Source of the DNA: JAZKDW01 sp040387375
Lineage (GTDB): Bacteria > Pseudomonadota > Gammaproteobacteria > Burkholderiales > Burkholderiaceae_D
DNA length: 64,000 bases
Reading direction: 5' to 3'
NCBI GenBank assembly: GCA_040387375.1
Contig: JAZKDW010000015.1
Location: 1-64,000, forward strand
The number at the start of each line of letters is the position of its first letter. Position 1 is the stretch's first letter. The notes beneath the pieces are model-generated. The model searched no databases and was not told where the DNA came from. It saw only the letters and a list, made by a program, of their open reading frames with translations. The position numbers and the translations under genes are program-made. Of the stretch, positions 34,126 to 44,024 are shown piece by piece.

Positions 34126-35237
34126 TTAGTGGGAATGCTGTCGTCGTGCAGCACACCGCGCTTGATCTGATCAAGCTCGATCGATTCGAACAATGCCCGG
34201 AAGTTGCCTTCGCCAAAACCCTGGTCACCCTTGCGCTGAATGATCTCAAAAAAAATCGGGCCGATCACTGTCTGCGTGAAAATCTGCAGCAGCAATTCAC
34301 GCTGCGTTGCATTGCTGTTGCCGTCGATCAGGATACGCAGGCGCTTCAATTCGTCCAGACGTTCCCCATGCGCAGGAAGTCGGCGCTCGACCAGGTCGTA
34401 ATAGGTTTCAATGGTGTCCTGGAACGCGACCCTGGCAGCCTTCATCGCTTCGACTGTCTGGTAAATATTGCCGGTGCCGAGCGCGATATGCTGGATGCCT
34501 TCCCCGTGATATTCGGCCAGATATTCGGCGATCTGCGACTTGTCGTCGGACGACTCGTTGATTGGAATGCGGATCTTGCCGCAGGGGGAAGTCATGGCCT
34601 TGGACTTCAGGCCGGTCAATTTGCCTTCGATATCGAAATAACGGATCTCGCGGAAATTGAACAGGTTTTCATAAAATTCCGCCCATTCCTTCATGCGGCC
34701 ACGGTGCACGTTGTGCGTCAGGTGGTCGATGTAAGTCAGGCCATGTCCTGCCGGATCGGCCCGGGCGCCGGGAATGGCGGCAAAATCGACGTCATAAATG
34801 CTGATATCGCCAATTGCGCCGCTGCCGCCATTCTTGCCGCGCCAGCGATCGACAAAATAAATCAGAGAATCGCCCACACCCTTGATCGCCGGAATATTCA
34901 GTTCCATCGGCTCGGTCTTGTTGTCGAAGCCCCATGCGCCCATCGACAGCGCCCGCTTGTATGCGTAAGCGGCATCGTCGACCCGGATCGCGATGGCGCA
35001 CACCGATGGGCCATGCTGGCGCGCAAAACGCTGCGCAAACGAATCCTGCTCGGCATTGATGATGAAATTGATCTCGCCCTGACGATAGAGCGTCACATCC
35101 TTGTGGCGGTGGCGGGCAATCGCGCTGAAGCCCATTTGCTCGAACAAGGCACCGAGCTCCTTCGGTTCAGGCGCCGCATATTCGATGAATTCGAAGCCAT
35201 CGGTACCCATCGGGTTGTCCCAGGTTTGAATATCCAT
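34122..35237 (-). CDS. hppD: 4-hydroxyphenylpyruvate dioxygenase
   Basis: Non-haem iron enzyme of 371 residues turning 4-hydroxyphenylpyruvate into homogentisate. The C-terminal VOC half holds the ligands: TYIDHLTHNVHRGRM, GIQHIALGTGNIYQ, and FFEIIQRKGDQGFGEGNFRA (His, His, Glu). Start at 35237 has GGAGGCC 7 bases upstream; a frame to 35255 is open but lacks a site. With phhA it carries Phe to Tyr to homogentisate; the tyrosine aminotransferase, hmgA and fahA genes are not in the window. Confidence 0.94.
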   Translation of the reverse strand: MDIQTWDNPMGTDGFEFIEYAAPEPKELGALFEQMGFSAIARHRHKDVTLYRQGEINFIINAEQDSFAQRFARQHGPSVCAIAIRVDDAAYAYKRALSMGAWGFDNKTEPMELNIPAIKGVGDSLIYFVDRWRGKNGGSGAIGDISIYDVDFAAIPGARADPAGHGLTYIDHLTHNVHRGRMKEWAEFYENLFNFREIRYFDIEGKLTGLKSKAMTSPCGKIRIPINESSDDKSQIAEYLAEYHGEGIQHIALGTGNIYQTVEAMKAARVAFQDTIETYYDLVERRLPAHGERLDELKRLRILIDGNSNATQRELLLQIFTQTVIGPIFFEIIQRKGDQGFGEGNFRALFESIELDQIKRGVLHDDSIPTK

Positions 35238-35340
35238 GCGGCCTCCATAGCGCAAATATTGATACCAGTATAGGCGACGGACATCGACAGAAAATGGTAA
35301 TTATTCCTGTCAATTCACGATTCTGCGCAATAGCAGGTCA

Positions 35341-36036
35341 TTATTTGGAACCGGACAGGTTTTGCAGCCATCTGCCAGCGGCGCGCGCGTTGGCCTTGAG
35401 TGTGTAATCCAGGGTGGCGACCTGCTCTTCCAGCGCCTCCTTCATCATGCTGGCCGGACTGGCCGGATCCAGGCGCAGGTAAGCATCCGACTCACCATAG
35501 TCACGATGGATGGTCATGCCGGCCTTCTGGGCAATATGAATCATCGCCTGGTTCGAAGACAGGCAGTGCATGTAAAGCGTATCGACATCGGCATTGCGGC
35601 AATGCATTGCCGCACGTTCGAAAAGTCTGGACCCTATTCCCATGCCTCGCGCCGAGGTTGACACCGAGACGCCGAATTCGGCTACCCGCTCCTTGAGCGT
35701 GGCGTGTGTGACTGCCGGCAGCGCTTCCCGCGGCGCAAATGCCAGGTGACCTACGGCGATCAGCTTGAATTTGCCGTCGTAGACGCCGAATACGGTATCG
35801 CGCGCGAAATTCAACATCTGTACATATCTGGTCACCGCCTCATCTGGCAAGACAGTGCCAAAACGCAACAGTCGATCTTTTTCATCCAGGCTCAGGAAAT
35901 GCATCAGCAAACGCCGGCGATCGCGTTCGGCAAGTTCCTTTATGCGCACCACAACGCTACGCTGCCTGTGGTCCGGATCGGTATCCGATTCGGTCATGCT
36001 TGAAAAAGCGTGCTCTGATATTTCAGTTGAGTTCAT
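35341..36036 (-). CDS. GNAT-family N-acetyltransferase
   Basis: Acetyltransferase of 231 residues. The acetyl-CoA loop is VSVSTSARGMGIGSRLFERA (RGMGIG) near residue 130, followed by YMHCLSSNQAMIHIAQKAGM, the usual beta5-alpha4 segment. An N-terminal basic segment (RIKELAERDRRRLLMHFLSL, RLLRFG) is common in GNATs near the KguE/protein-acetyltransferase group. The substrate is unknown. The start at 36036 has GGGA 8 bases upstream; a frame to 36132 is open without a site. Confidence 0.8.
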   Translation of the reverse strand: MNSTEISEHAFSSMTESDTDPDHRQRSVVVRIKELAERDRRRLLMHFLSLDEKDRLLRFGTVLPDEAVTRYVQMLNFARDTVFGVYDGKFKLIAVGHLAFAPREALPAVTHATLKERVAEFGVSVSTSARGMGIGSRLFERAAMHCRNADVDTLYMHCLSSNQAMIHIAQKAGMTIHRDYGESDAYLRLDPASPASMMKEALEEQVATLDYTLKANARAAGRWLQNLSGSK

Positions 36037-36245
36037 TGCCATTCCCTGTAAATGCCCATCATGCTGCAATGCACAAAATTCATTGTAGGCCAAATGCAGG
36101 AAATATTCCAGCGTCCCATTTTGCAGTAACAACGATCCGCCAAAGTTCGGCTTGAGAAATGTCTATTTGCATGCTGTTAGTTATCAACAACCAAAATTGC
36201 GCTTTATTTATTTAAATTCCAGAATCCAGCTTCACGAAAGAAACC

Positions 36246-37379
36246 ATGAATATCAAATGGAACTCCATGATTGCCCTCCTCCTTTTCGCGGGATCGGCAA
36301 GTGTAGCTGGCGCTCAGGAAGGCGTCACCAGCACGTCCATTCGCATCGGCCAGACCATTGGTGTTACCGGCCAGATCGCCGGCGCCGTCAAGGAGCTTAA
36401 CGAAGGAGCGAATGCGCATTTCACCATGGTCAACAAGAGTGGCGGCATCCATGGCAGAAAAATCGAAATGATTACCCTCGACGACAAATTTGACCCGGCG
36501 TTATCAGCGAAGAATGCCGAAAAACTCATACGGGAAGATCGTGTATTCGCCCTTTTTCAGAATCGTGGCACACCGCATACCGAGGCAATCCTGCCCATCA
36601 TGATCGCCAATAAAGTGCCGCTGGTCGGCCCCAGCACGGGCGCGACGATTCTCCATTCGCCGACGATCCCGCTGCTGTTCAATGTACGGGCGCGTTATCA
36701 GGTGGAAGTCATCAAGGCCGTCGAGCAATTCAGCACCATTGGCATAAACCGCATTGGCCTCATCCATGTCGATGACTCGTTCGGCCAGGATGGACTGGCG
36801 GGATTTAATCAAGGCATGGCGTCACTGAAGCTGAAGCCGGCCTTCATCGCCAAATTCGATCGCGTCAAACCCGATATTGCGGCCGTAGTGGACGCGGCGA
36901 TCAAAGCGACGCCACAAACCGTCATCGTGGTTTCTTCGGCCACCACCGCTACGAGCATTATCAAATCCCTGCGGGCACTGGGCAGCAAAATTCAAGTCAT
37001 GACCTTATCGAACAATGCATCCTCCGCTTTTGTCAAAAGCCTGGGTCCGGACGCTGCAGGGATCATTGTTTCGCAAATCACTCCCGCACCACACTTGCTG
37101 TCGAGCAGGCTCGGCCAGGAATACAAGGTGGCCTCCAAGGCAACCGGTGCGACTGTTTCTTATTCCGCGATGGAAGGTTTTGTTGCTGCCAAGGTCCTGG
37201 TTGAAGGTTTGCGGCGGGCGGGACCAAAACTCACACGCGACGGGCTTATCAAGGGACTGGAATCGATCAATGATCTGGACATCGGCGGATTAACGATCTC
37301 TTACAATGCCAATGATCATACCGGCAGCGAATTCGTCGAACTGACCATTATTGGCAAGGACGGTCGTTTCGTCCGTTAA
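36246..37379 (+). CDS. ABC transporter substrate-binding protein (LivJ-like, ligand unknown)
   Basis: Periplasmic binding protein of 377 residues with a signal peptide (MIALLLFAGSASVAGA). The mature part starts ITSTSIRIGQTIGVTGQIAG in the style of peripla_BP_6 proteins, with VNKSGGIHGRKIEMITLDDK and GPSTGATILHSP as ligand-binding segments. Many orphan LivJ-like receptors in Burkholderiales bind aromatic or amino acids. No permease or ATPase gene is adjacent. AAAGAAACC precedes the ATG weakly. Confidence 0.84.
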   Translation: MNIKWNSMIALLLFAGSASVAGAQEGVTSTSIRIGQTIGVTGQIAGAVKELNEGANAHFTMVNKSGGIHGRKIEMITLDDKFDPALSAKNAEKLIREDRVFALFQNRGTPHTEAILPIMIANKVPLVGPSTGATILHSPTIPLLFNVRARYQVEVIKAVEQFSTIGINRIGLIHVDDSFGQDGLAGFNQGMASLKLKPAFIAKFDRVKPDIAAVVDAAIKATPQTVIVVSSATTATSIIKSLRALGSKIQVMTLSNNASSAFVKSLGPDAAGIIVSQITPAPHLLSSRLGQEYKVASKATGATVSYSAMEGFVAAKVLVEGLRRAGPKLTRDGLIKGLESINDLDIGGLTISYNANDHTGSEFVELTIIGKDGRFVR

Positions 37380-37399
37380 CGTACAAGCGGTACAGGCGG

Positions 37400-38653
37400 T
37401 TAACGATCATCTTCGGAAACCGCATTGCCGATCCTGGCACTGCGGACGGCCGCGATACGCGCCAAGCGTACCGCCTCCGGGATGCGTCCCGGCTGGTCAG
37501 GATATCGTTGCACAATTCCGGCCGCAATTTCTCCGGCGTTTACTGCGCGTGCAGCGTCCAGCGCCTTCTGCAAAGTCGCTGCCTGCGGAAACGGCCGGTC
37601 GGCAAAGCCGGTGCGCCCCAGTTGGTCGCACTCGGCAGCGGACAACATCTCCGCAAAGCGCTGCGGCTTTCGAAACGCGTCGCAACGCTCCAGCAGGTTG
37701 ACGATGGTGCTGGCGCGCAGTTCGAGGGCGTGACTGACATTGCCATGCTCACGCGCCGTCATCACTGCCAGATCGCGGCAATCGTTCGGAATTTTCAGGC
37801 GCTTGCACACTGCGTCAACCAGCGTTACGCTCCGGGCCTCATGTCCATGATGCCGCGGCCATTCCGCCGCCGGTGTCGTCCCTTTGCCGAGGTCATGCAT
37901 CAGCGCAGCAAAGCGTACCGGCAGCGTGTACCCTTTTTCTGCGGCGACATCCACCACCATCATCACATGCACACCGGTGTCGATTTCGGGATGATATTGC
38001 GGCGGCTGAGGAACGCCCCACAACAAATCAAGTTCCGGCAGAATGCGGGACAAGGCGCCGCATGCACGCAGCACTTCAAACATGCGTGACGGTTTTTTTT
38101 CCTGCAGGCCGCGCGCCAGTTCCTGCCAGACACGCTCTGGCACCAACGCGTCCACTTCACCGGCTTCCACCATCTGCCGCATCAATGCAAGGGTTTCCGG
38201 CGCCACGGTAAAATCGATGAAACGTGCAGCAAAGCGTGCCAGCCGCAAAATGCGTACCGGATCTTCCGAAAATGCGGGCGACACATGGCGAAATATTTTC
38301 CGCGCCAGATCGTCCTGGCCGCCGAAGGGATCGACCAGCGTGCCATCCTCGCCGCGCGCGATGGCGTTAATCGTCAGGTCACGCCGGATCAGGTCTTCTT
38401 CGAGCGTGACCGCAGGGGCTGTGTGAAATAAAAATCCCTTATACCCTGGCGCGGTCTTGCGCTCGGTGCGCGCCAGTGCGTATTCTTCATGGGACTGCGG
38501 ATGCAGAAATACCGGAAAATCCTTTCCCACCGGGGTATAGCCGCTGCGCAGCATATCGTCAGGCGTGGCGCCGACGACCACATGATCCCTGTCCTGCACC
38601 GGCAAGCCGAGCAGTTCGTCGCGCACCGCACCACCGACCACATACACTTTCAT
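37400..38653 (-). CDS. cca: Multifunctional CCA-adding tRNA nucleotidyltransferase
   Basis: Protein of 417 residues, the length of the multifunctional Cca of beta/gammaproteobacteria. GGAVRDELLG (7-16), the metal-binding DRDH (residues 21-24), EDPVRILRLARFAAR, and a C-terminal HD domain (FAALMHDLGKGTTP, HHGHEARS) that gives 2',3'-cyclic phosphodiesterase and phosphatase activity. It completes and repairs the 3' CCA of tRNAs. It ends 20 bases from the convergent substrate-binding protein gene. Confidence 0.93.
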   Translation of the reverse strand: MKVYVVGGAVRDELLGLPVQDRDHVVVGATPDDMLRSGYTPVGKDFPVFLHPQSHEEYALARTERKTAPGYKGFLFHTAPAVTLEEDLIRRDLTINAIARGEDGTLVDPFGGQDDLARKIFRHVSPAFSEDPVRILRLARFAARFIDFTVAPETLALMRQMVEAGEVDALVPERVWQELARGLQEKKPSRMFEVLRACGALSRILPELDLLWGVPQPPQYHPEIDTGVHVMMVVDVAAEKGYTLPVRFAALMHDLGKGTTPAAEWPRHHGHEARSVTLVDAVCKRLKIPNDCRDLAVMTAREHGNVSHALELRASTIVNLLERCDAFRKPQRFAEMLSAAECDQLGRTGFADRPFPQAATLQKALDAARAVNAGEIAAGIVQRYPDQPGRIPEAVRLARIAAVRSARIGNAVSEDDR

Positions 38654-38671
38654 GTTTTTGGCCTGACAGTT

Positions 38672-39385
38672 TTACTCAGGAACGATGTCATATTTGGCAA
38701 TGAACTCCGGTTCGGCGCGCGCGTCACGCATCCACTGCATCACTGCAGGATATTCGACGATGCGCTCCACATAGGCCTGCAATGCTGGTGCGAGCGACAC
38801 GGCGTAGGTTTGAAATCGCATCACGACAGGTGCGAAATACGCGTCCGCTATTGAAAAATCGCCAAACAAAAACCGGTGATGCCCGAAGTGGGACAAGCAG
38901 GTTTCCCAAATCTCACAAATGCGCCCGATGTCGGCCTGGGCTTCGGGCGTATGTCCCTTGCCCGGGAAACTCGCGCGAATATTCATGCTCATGCTATTGC
39001 GCAAGCCGGTAAAGCCGGAATGCATTTCGGCGCAGACGCTGCGCGCCATCGCCCGCGCAACCATATCTTGCGGCCACATGCTCTTTTCGGGGAATTGCTC
39101 AGCCAGGTATTCACAGATTGCAAGAGAATCCCAGATAGTCGTTTCGGCCGTGATCAATATGGGCACCCGCCCTGCGGCTGAATATCGGCCAATCTGGTTT
39201 GCGGTTTCCTGTTGACCGAGACGAATGCGGATTTCCTGAAACGGAAGGCCGAATGCCGTCATCACAAGCCACGGACGCATCGACCACGACGAATAATTCT
39301 TGTTGGCGATAACCAGTTTCAAACCAGTCTGTTCTGCATCGCTCAGGGCCTGGGACAGTGTCGGGTCAAGTTCTGTGGCTTGCAT
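38672..39385 (-). CDS. Glutathione S-transferase family protein
   Basis: GST of 237 residues. The thioredoxin-like N-domain begins LKLVIANKNYSSWSMRPWLV (Ser at the position of the catalytic residue), with GRVPILI and ETTIWDSLAICEYLAEQFPE for glutathione binding. The C-domain is all-helical (HHRFLFGDFSIADAYFAPVV). The start at 39385 is preferred; the frame is open to 39463 but the extra 26 residues look non-coding. It lies 18 bases upstream of cca and probably shares its transcript. Confidence 0.85.
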   Translation of the reverse strand: MQATELDPTLSQALSDAEQTGLKLVIANKNYSSWSMRPWLVMTAFGLPFQEIRIRLGQQETANQIGRYSAAGRVPILITAETTIWDSLAICEYLAEQFPEKSMWPQDMVARAMARSVCAEMHSGFTGLRNSMSMNIRASFPGKGHTPEAQADIGRICEIWETCLSHFGHHRFLFGDFSIADAYFAPVVMRFQTYAVSLAPALQAYVERIVEYPAVMQWMRDARAEPEFIAKYDIVPE

Positions 39386-39608
39386 GATTGGATCCAAATG
39401 GTTATCGATGACTGGGGTACGCGTAGTCTGCCGGCTTCCGGAGGCCGACGATCCTGCAGCCATATTGTAGCAACTAACCTGAATGAGAAAAAATTTGGCG
39501 GAGAAGTTACGCTGATCAGGTTACAACAATTTTGCCATCGCAAGTCCAGGGAATCGTCAGGATTGGAGGCCGGTATTTCCCGTCACTATCGCCGGACACC
39601 CGAACGCT

Positions 39609-40532
39609 TCAGCGTACGGAAAGATAGAACGGTGCGACCGCTTCCAGCGGTGTGGGTGTTACCTTGAGATGCGGATCCATCGGCGCCGCTGCGACATTAT
39701 CAAGCTGCATGGACGCCAGATTGTCGCGGCTCATCAGGGGGCCGCCCGGCATATATTCAAGCAGCAGTGCCTGCAGACGCGCCAGCACCGGCGGCAGGCC
39801 GATAACCGGGCGCCGATGTCCGCTATACAAGCCGGCCAGCCTGACCAGTTCCCGCAGGGTATAGACAGTCGGCCCCGCAAGTTCAAAGGTTTTCCCGAAC
39901 GTAGCGCGATTTTCCAGCGCATTGACGAATGCGAGCGCTACGTCTACTACATACACCGGCTGGAATTTTGCATCGGGACTGCCGATCAGCATGACCGGCA
40001 GGAATTTCTGCAGCGACGCAAACAGATTGAGAAAATGGTCTTCTGGACCAAAAACCACCGATGGCCGGAATATGGTAGTGGCGACTGTAGCGCTTGACGA
40101 CACGGCGGCCTCGCCGGCCGCCTTCGAACGCAAGTACATCGATGGCGCATTGGCCGCAGCGCCAAGCGCGCTCATGTGCAAATAACGCGGCACGCCATTG
40201 GCCTCACAGGCCCGGATGATTTTTTTCGGCAGATCGACGTGCGGACGTGCAAAACCCGGACCATAAGACGATCCCCGCGGTCCGGCTTTGGCATGCAATA
40301 CCCCCACCAGATTGATGACGGCATCGGCTCTTTGCACAAGATGCCCGAGCGTCGTGTCGTCATGTACATTGGCCTCGACGATATCGACGGTAGGCAATAC
40401 AAGCAAATGCCTGGCCCTATCATTACGGCGGGTCGGGACAATCACCCTGCGACCGGCCGCTACCAATTGCGCGACCAGATGACTACCGATAAAACCGCTG
40501 CCGCCAATGACCAGGATAGTAGAGTAATCCAT
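39609..40532 (-). CDS. NDUFA9-like NAD(P)-binding protein (atypical SDR)
   Basis: Protein of 307 residues. ILVIGGSGFIGSHLVAQLVA binds NAD(P). The segments INLVGVLHAK, FRPSVVFGPEDHFLNLFASL and FELAGPTVYTLRELVRLAGL are those of the complex I NDUFA9-related atypical SDRs. In bacteria the role is unclear; a link to quinones or to complex I assembly has been proposed for the mitochondrial relative. It sits between the GST gene and the lytic transglycosylase gene on the same strand, 28 bases behind the latter. Confidence 0.85.
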   Translation of the reverse strand: MDYSTILVIGGSGFIGSHLVAQLVAAGRRVIVPTRRNDRARHLLVLPTVDIVEANVHDDTTLGHLVQRADAVINLVGVLHAKAGPRGSSYGPGFARPHVDLPKKIIRACEANGVPRYLHMSALGAAANAPSMYLRSKAAGEAAVSSSATVATTIFRPSVVFGPEDHFLNLFASLQKFLPVMLIGSPDAKFQPVYVVDVALAFVNALENRATFGKTFELAGPTVYTLRELVRLAGLYSGHRRPVIGLPPVLARLQALLLEYMPGGPLMSRDNLASMQLDNVAAAPMDPHLKVTPTPLEAVAPFYLSVR

Positions 40533-40560
40533 GATCGAATGCTGCCTTCATTGTGAATAC

Positions 40561-42519
40561 TCAGGGTAAATCAGGCGTCCTGGAAGGAAAACCGCGCGGC
40601 GCTACCGTGCCGAGACGCTCCTTAAGGGACTGCCCTTTGTTTTCGAACAGCGCCGCATAATACGTCGCATTCGACAGCACGTTTTTTACATAACCGCGGG
40701 TCTCCGAGAACGGGATTGATTCGGCGAAAATCGCGCCTTCGACAGTACGCGGAAGCGTCAAGCGCCATGCCCGCGGACGGCCCGGGCCGGCATTGTATGC
40801 CGCGGTCGCCAGCGCTTGCGAGCCGCCGAGATCGCCCAGCACCATGTTCAAATAATTAGTGCCGAGCAAAATATTGGTATTGACATCGTTCACCTGGCTT
40901 TGGCTGAAGCCGATCATGCCAATTTTCCGCGCCACATAGCTGGCGGTGGCCGGCATCAGCTGCATCAAACCAGACGCGCCTACATGCGAACGTGCCGTCA
41001 TGATGAAGCGCGACTCCTGGCGTATCAAGCCATATACCCATGCCTTGTCGAGGCCCAGGGCCTGGGTGGTGGGCAGCATGATATCGAGGAAAGGGGACGG
41101 GAAGCGCTGCGTGAAATCCACTTCAGTCCTGGTCCGGTCCGAGGTGTTGACCATGCGGTCCAGAACATTGTTCTGACGCGCGAATTCAGCCGCCGCCAGA
41201 TGCTGCCGGTCGTTCATTTTGCGCAATTGCCAGTTCCATTCGCGGTACCCTTCGAAACGCAAATTCAAGTCGAAGAATTTGAGCGCATGACGAAATCCCT
41301 GGTTGGCCATCATCGGCGCGATCTCATCCGGCGCGGACGAAAGTGCCCGCGCGGGTATCGTGATTTTCTGGCCCAGCTCTTCCAATGCAAGCTGACCATA
41401 AAAATTGGTTTGCGTAGCGATCGACCGGAACTGCTCCTGCGCTTCCTCGCGCTTGCCCTGCGCTTCCAGGCCACGAGCACGCCAGTAAATCCATGCGGCT
41501 TCATTTTGCAAAGCCGCCGGCATCGCGTCAACCGCGGCGGTCACCAGATCCCAGTCTCCGGCCCGCAGGGCCGCGCGCACTTTCCATTGATGCCCTTCGG
41601 TCGACAGCGGTGCGCCGCTCGCTTTACGCCAGTAGCTGCTAGCATTCTGCGCAAGTTTCAGCGATGCCTGCAGCGCGATTTGCGCCCAGCCTAGTGCCTG
41701 TTCCTGCGGTGTCATCCTCGAAGCATTCTCGAACAGCACAGCGGCTGCCTGGTCCGGGTCGGACCTTGCGCTTCGCCCCAGCGCAATGATAAATACTTCA
41801 TGTTCGGCGCGGCTTGCGCCGATGTTGCGCGCCAGGATGAGCGCCGGCTTGTCGATTGCCCGGGCAAGAAGGTTTTCCGGCACATCGGTGAGCAAGGCAC
41901 TGCGCCGGGCCAATCCCGGGAGATTGAATTCCGCAGCGAGCCGGATTTGCGACCAGATATCATTGGCATTAAATTGTCCGCTTTGCGCCAGGGACGCAAT
42001 CAGGGCCGGGCAGGCTTCGCCATATGCCTTTGGCGCCACCAGAAGAGCGCGCGCTTCCTCGGCGACATTCTGTGCCTTGGCGACCTTCGACATCAATGCG
42101 TAGCATTTCAGTTGCGTGTCGTCGTCCAATGCAAACTGCGGATATTGCTCGTCGAACGTAACCCAGTCGCGTGCCTTGCCAGCTTCAAGCAACCAGTCGT
42201 TGCGCAAACGATCGGCAATCGCACTGCCATCATGGCGCCTTAAAAAATCCCGGATTTCAGCCACCGGCAAGGTATCTCTGACACGCGGCTTGAGCCGGTA
42301 ATATTCCACATAGGACTGGATGGGATAGTCAGTCAGGCGCGCTGCCAGATCGAACGCCTTGACAGCGTCATCGCGGCGCGCGGCATCACGCAATGCAAGG
42401 AAAATTTCATCGGCGGCGGCTGTATTTCCAAGGCGGTTTTGCGCGTTCGCGGCCGGAATCGACACGAATGCAGAAGCGGCGGCAAGCGAGACGCCGACAA
42501 TCCATTTCATCGAAAACAT
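40561..42519 (-). CDS. slt: Soluble lytic murein transglycosylase (Slt70-like)
   Basis: Periplasmic muramidase of 652 residues. Signal peptide MKWIVGVSLAAASAFVSIPA, cleavage near ANA. A long helical superhelix (residues about 35-450) precedes the catalytic domain, where GLIRQESRFIMTARSHVGAS contains the catalytic Glu and SGLMQLMPATASYV, NILLGTNYLN and ALATAAYNAGPGRPRAW complete the fold. It cleaves peptidoglycan with 1,6-anhydro ring formation. Divergent from ygfA across a 102-base gap. Confidence 0.9.
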   Translation of the reverse strand: MFSMKWIVGVSLAAASAFVSIPAANAQNRLGNTAAADEIFLALRDAARRDDAVKAFDLAARLTDYPIQSYVEYYRLKPRVRDTLPVAEIRDFLRRHDGSAIADRLRNDWLLEAGKARDWVTFDEQYPQFALDDDTQLKCYALMSKVAKAQNVAEEARALLVAPKAYGEACPALIASLAQSGQFNANDIWSQIRLAAEFNLPGLARRSALLTDVPENLLARAIDKPALILARNIGASRAEHEVFIIALGRSARSDPDQAAAVLFENASRMTPQEQALGWAQIALQASLKLAQNASSYWRKASGAPLSTEGHQWKVRAALRAGDWDLVTAAVDAMPAALQNEAAWIYWRARGLEAQGKREEAQEQFRSIATQTNFYGQLALEELGQKITIPARALSSAPDEIAPMMANQGFRHALKFFDLNLRFEGYREWNWQLRKMNDRQHLAAAEFARQNNVLDRMVNTSDRTRTEVDFTQRFPSPFLDIMLPTTQALGLDKAWVYGLIRQESRFIMTARSHVGASGLMQLMPATASYVARKIGMIGFSQSQVNDVNTNILLGTNYLNMVLGDLGGSQALATAAYNAGPGRPRAWRLTLPRTVEGAIFAESIPFSETRGYVKNVLSNATYYAALFENKGQSLKERLGTVAPRGFPSRTPDLP

Positions 42520-42621
42520 TAATTTTTTGCCTTATTCTTTTGGAGCGGAGGGATCAACTAGAATAGCACGTGATTTCTGCAAAATTACGTTCGATACGGC
42601 ACACACGGAGCTTTTAGAGTT

Positions 42622-43161
42622 ATGTCAAAAAAAGCCAGTTTGCGGCGCGCGCTGATTGCGGCGCGACAAGCGGTTTCAGCCGATGTCCGCGCTGAATGGG
42701 ATGCCGACATTGCCGGTAGGGTGCATGCCTGGTGGTTGGCTAATCCGGTGCGGATTTTAGGTGTCTATTGGCCAATTCAGGATGAGCCGGATTTGCGGTC
42801 GATGTATGCGGAGTTGTCGCGCAAGGGTGTCGCCCTGGCTTTACCCGTGGTGACAGACAAGGATGCGCCACTCGAATTTGCGGCCTGGTCGCCAGGCGAT
42901 GCCTTGATAAAAGATGCGCACGGTGTTCCCGTTCCCGCGGAAACGAGGATCTTCATGCGACCGGAGGCATTGCTGGTGCCGTGCGTCGGTTTTAATGCAC
43001 AGCGCTTTCGTCTCGGATATGGCGCCGGTTATTATGATCGGACGCTGGCGGCACTGCCGCGCCCGCTCACGGTGGGCATCGCTTACACCTGCGCATTGGC
43101 TGCATTCGACGCGGCGCCACATGACATCGCACTCGATACGATCATCACCGAGACCGCGTGA
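42622..43161 (+). CDS. ygfA: 5-formyltetrahydrofolate cyclo-ligase
   Basis: Protein of 179 residues that converts 5-formyl-THF to 5,10-methenyl-THF with ATP. Conserved segments: KASLRRALIAARQAV at the N-terminus, and FNAQRFRLGYGAGYYDRTLA near the C-terminus, the family signature for ATP and folate. It is convergent with metF, whose stop is 12 bases away, so two folate genes meet tail to tail. In many bacteria 6S RNA (ssrS) lies next to this gene; none was recognised here. Confidence 0.9.
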   Translation: MSKKASLRRALIAARQAVSADVRAEWDADIAGRVHAWWLANPVRILGVYWPIQDEPDLRSMYAELSRKGVALALPVVTDKDAPLEFAAWSPGDALIKDAHGVPVPAETRIFMRPEALLVPCVGFNAQRFRLGYGAGYYDRTLAALPRPLTVGIAYTCALAAFDAAPHDIALDTIITETA

Positions 43162-43172
43162 TAGATGGGCTC

Positions 43173-44024
43173 TTATTGTTGCGTCAAGCCCAGTCGCTGC
43201 CATATCGCGATGGTTGGCGCCGCCTGGTTCAGTGTATAAAAATGAAACCCGGGCGCCCCTCCCGCGAGCAAACGTTCGCACATCTGGGTGACCACATCCA
43301 GGCCGAAGGCGCGTATCGACTCGGTATCGTCGCCGAAGCTGGCCAGTTTCAGCCGGACCCAGCGCGGAATTTCAGCACCGCACATGTCGGAAAAACGCAT
43401 TAGCTGTGAATAGTTCGTTATTGGCATGATGCCTGCGATGATGGGCACCGCCACGCCTATCTTGCGGGCCTCGTCAACGAAGCGGAAATAAGCATCTGCA
43501 TTGTAAAAATACTGGGTGATGGCGGCATTTGCGCCGGCCTCGATCTTGCGCGCGAAATTCTTGAGGTCGTCTTGCGGCGATTTTGCCTGAGGATGCACCT
43601 CAGGATAAGCGGCTGCCTCGATGTGAAACCAGTCGCCGGTTTCGGCGCGGATGAATTCAATCAGTTCATTGGCATGACGGAATTCGCCAGACGACAAATC
43701 GACGGTGCCGTAACCACTCGGCAAATCCCCGCGCAAGGCGACCAGACGTTTGATGTCATGCGTTTTGTATTCCGCCAATATGGCGCGCAAGTCGTCGCGT
43801 GAGCGGCCGACGCAGGACAAGTGCGGCGCCGCTTCATGGCCTTCCCGCCGAATTTCAAGTACGGTGTCGCGTGTGCCCGATTGGGTCGACCCACCGGCGC
43901 CAAACGTGACCGAAAAATATTCCGGCTTGAGTTCGGCCAGCCTGGCACGCGTCACGCGCAATTTTTCCGCACCTTCAGCGGTTTTTGGCGGGAAAAATTC
44001 AATGCTGAAAATTTTTTGAGACAT
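43173..44024 (-). CDS. metF: 5,10-methylenetetrahydrofolate reductase
   Basis: FAD enzyme of 283 residues making 5-methyl-THF for methionine synthesis. Begins SQKIFSIEFFPPKTAEGAEK; has FSVTFGAGGSTQSGTRD, LVALRGDLPSG and AITQYFYNADAYFRFVDEAR, all family signatures. Its ATG follows the TAA of the YvlD-like gene without a gap. It is the third gene behind the SAH riboswitch, so supply of methyl-THF is tied to SAH level. Confidence 0.93.
   Translation of the reverse strand: MSQKIFSIEFFPPKTAEGAEKLRVTRARLAELKPEYFSVTFGAGGSTQSGTRDTVLEIRREGHEAAPHLSCVGRSRDDLRAILAEYKTHDIKRLVALRGDLPSGYGTVDLSSGEFRHANELIEFIRAETGDWFHIEAAAYPEVHPQAKSPQDDLKNFARKIEAGANAAITQYFYNADAYFRFVDEARKIGVAVPIIAGIMPITNYSQLMRFSDMCGAEIPRWVRLKLASFGDDTESIRAFGLDVVTQMCERLLAGGAPGFHFYTLNQAAPTIAIWQRLGLTQQ

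Noticed and set aside
42520..42621. 6S RNA next to ygfA
   Set aside because: ssrS often neighbours ygfA, but the 102-base gap to slt is too short for a 180-base RNA and shows no fitting fold by eye.
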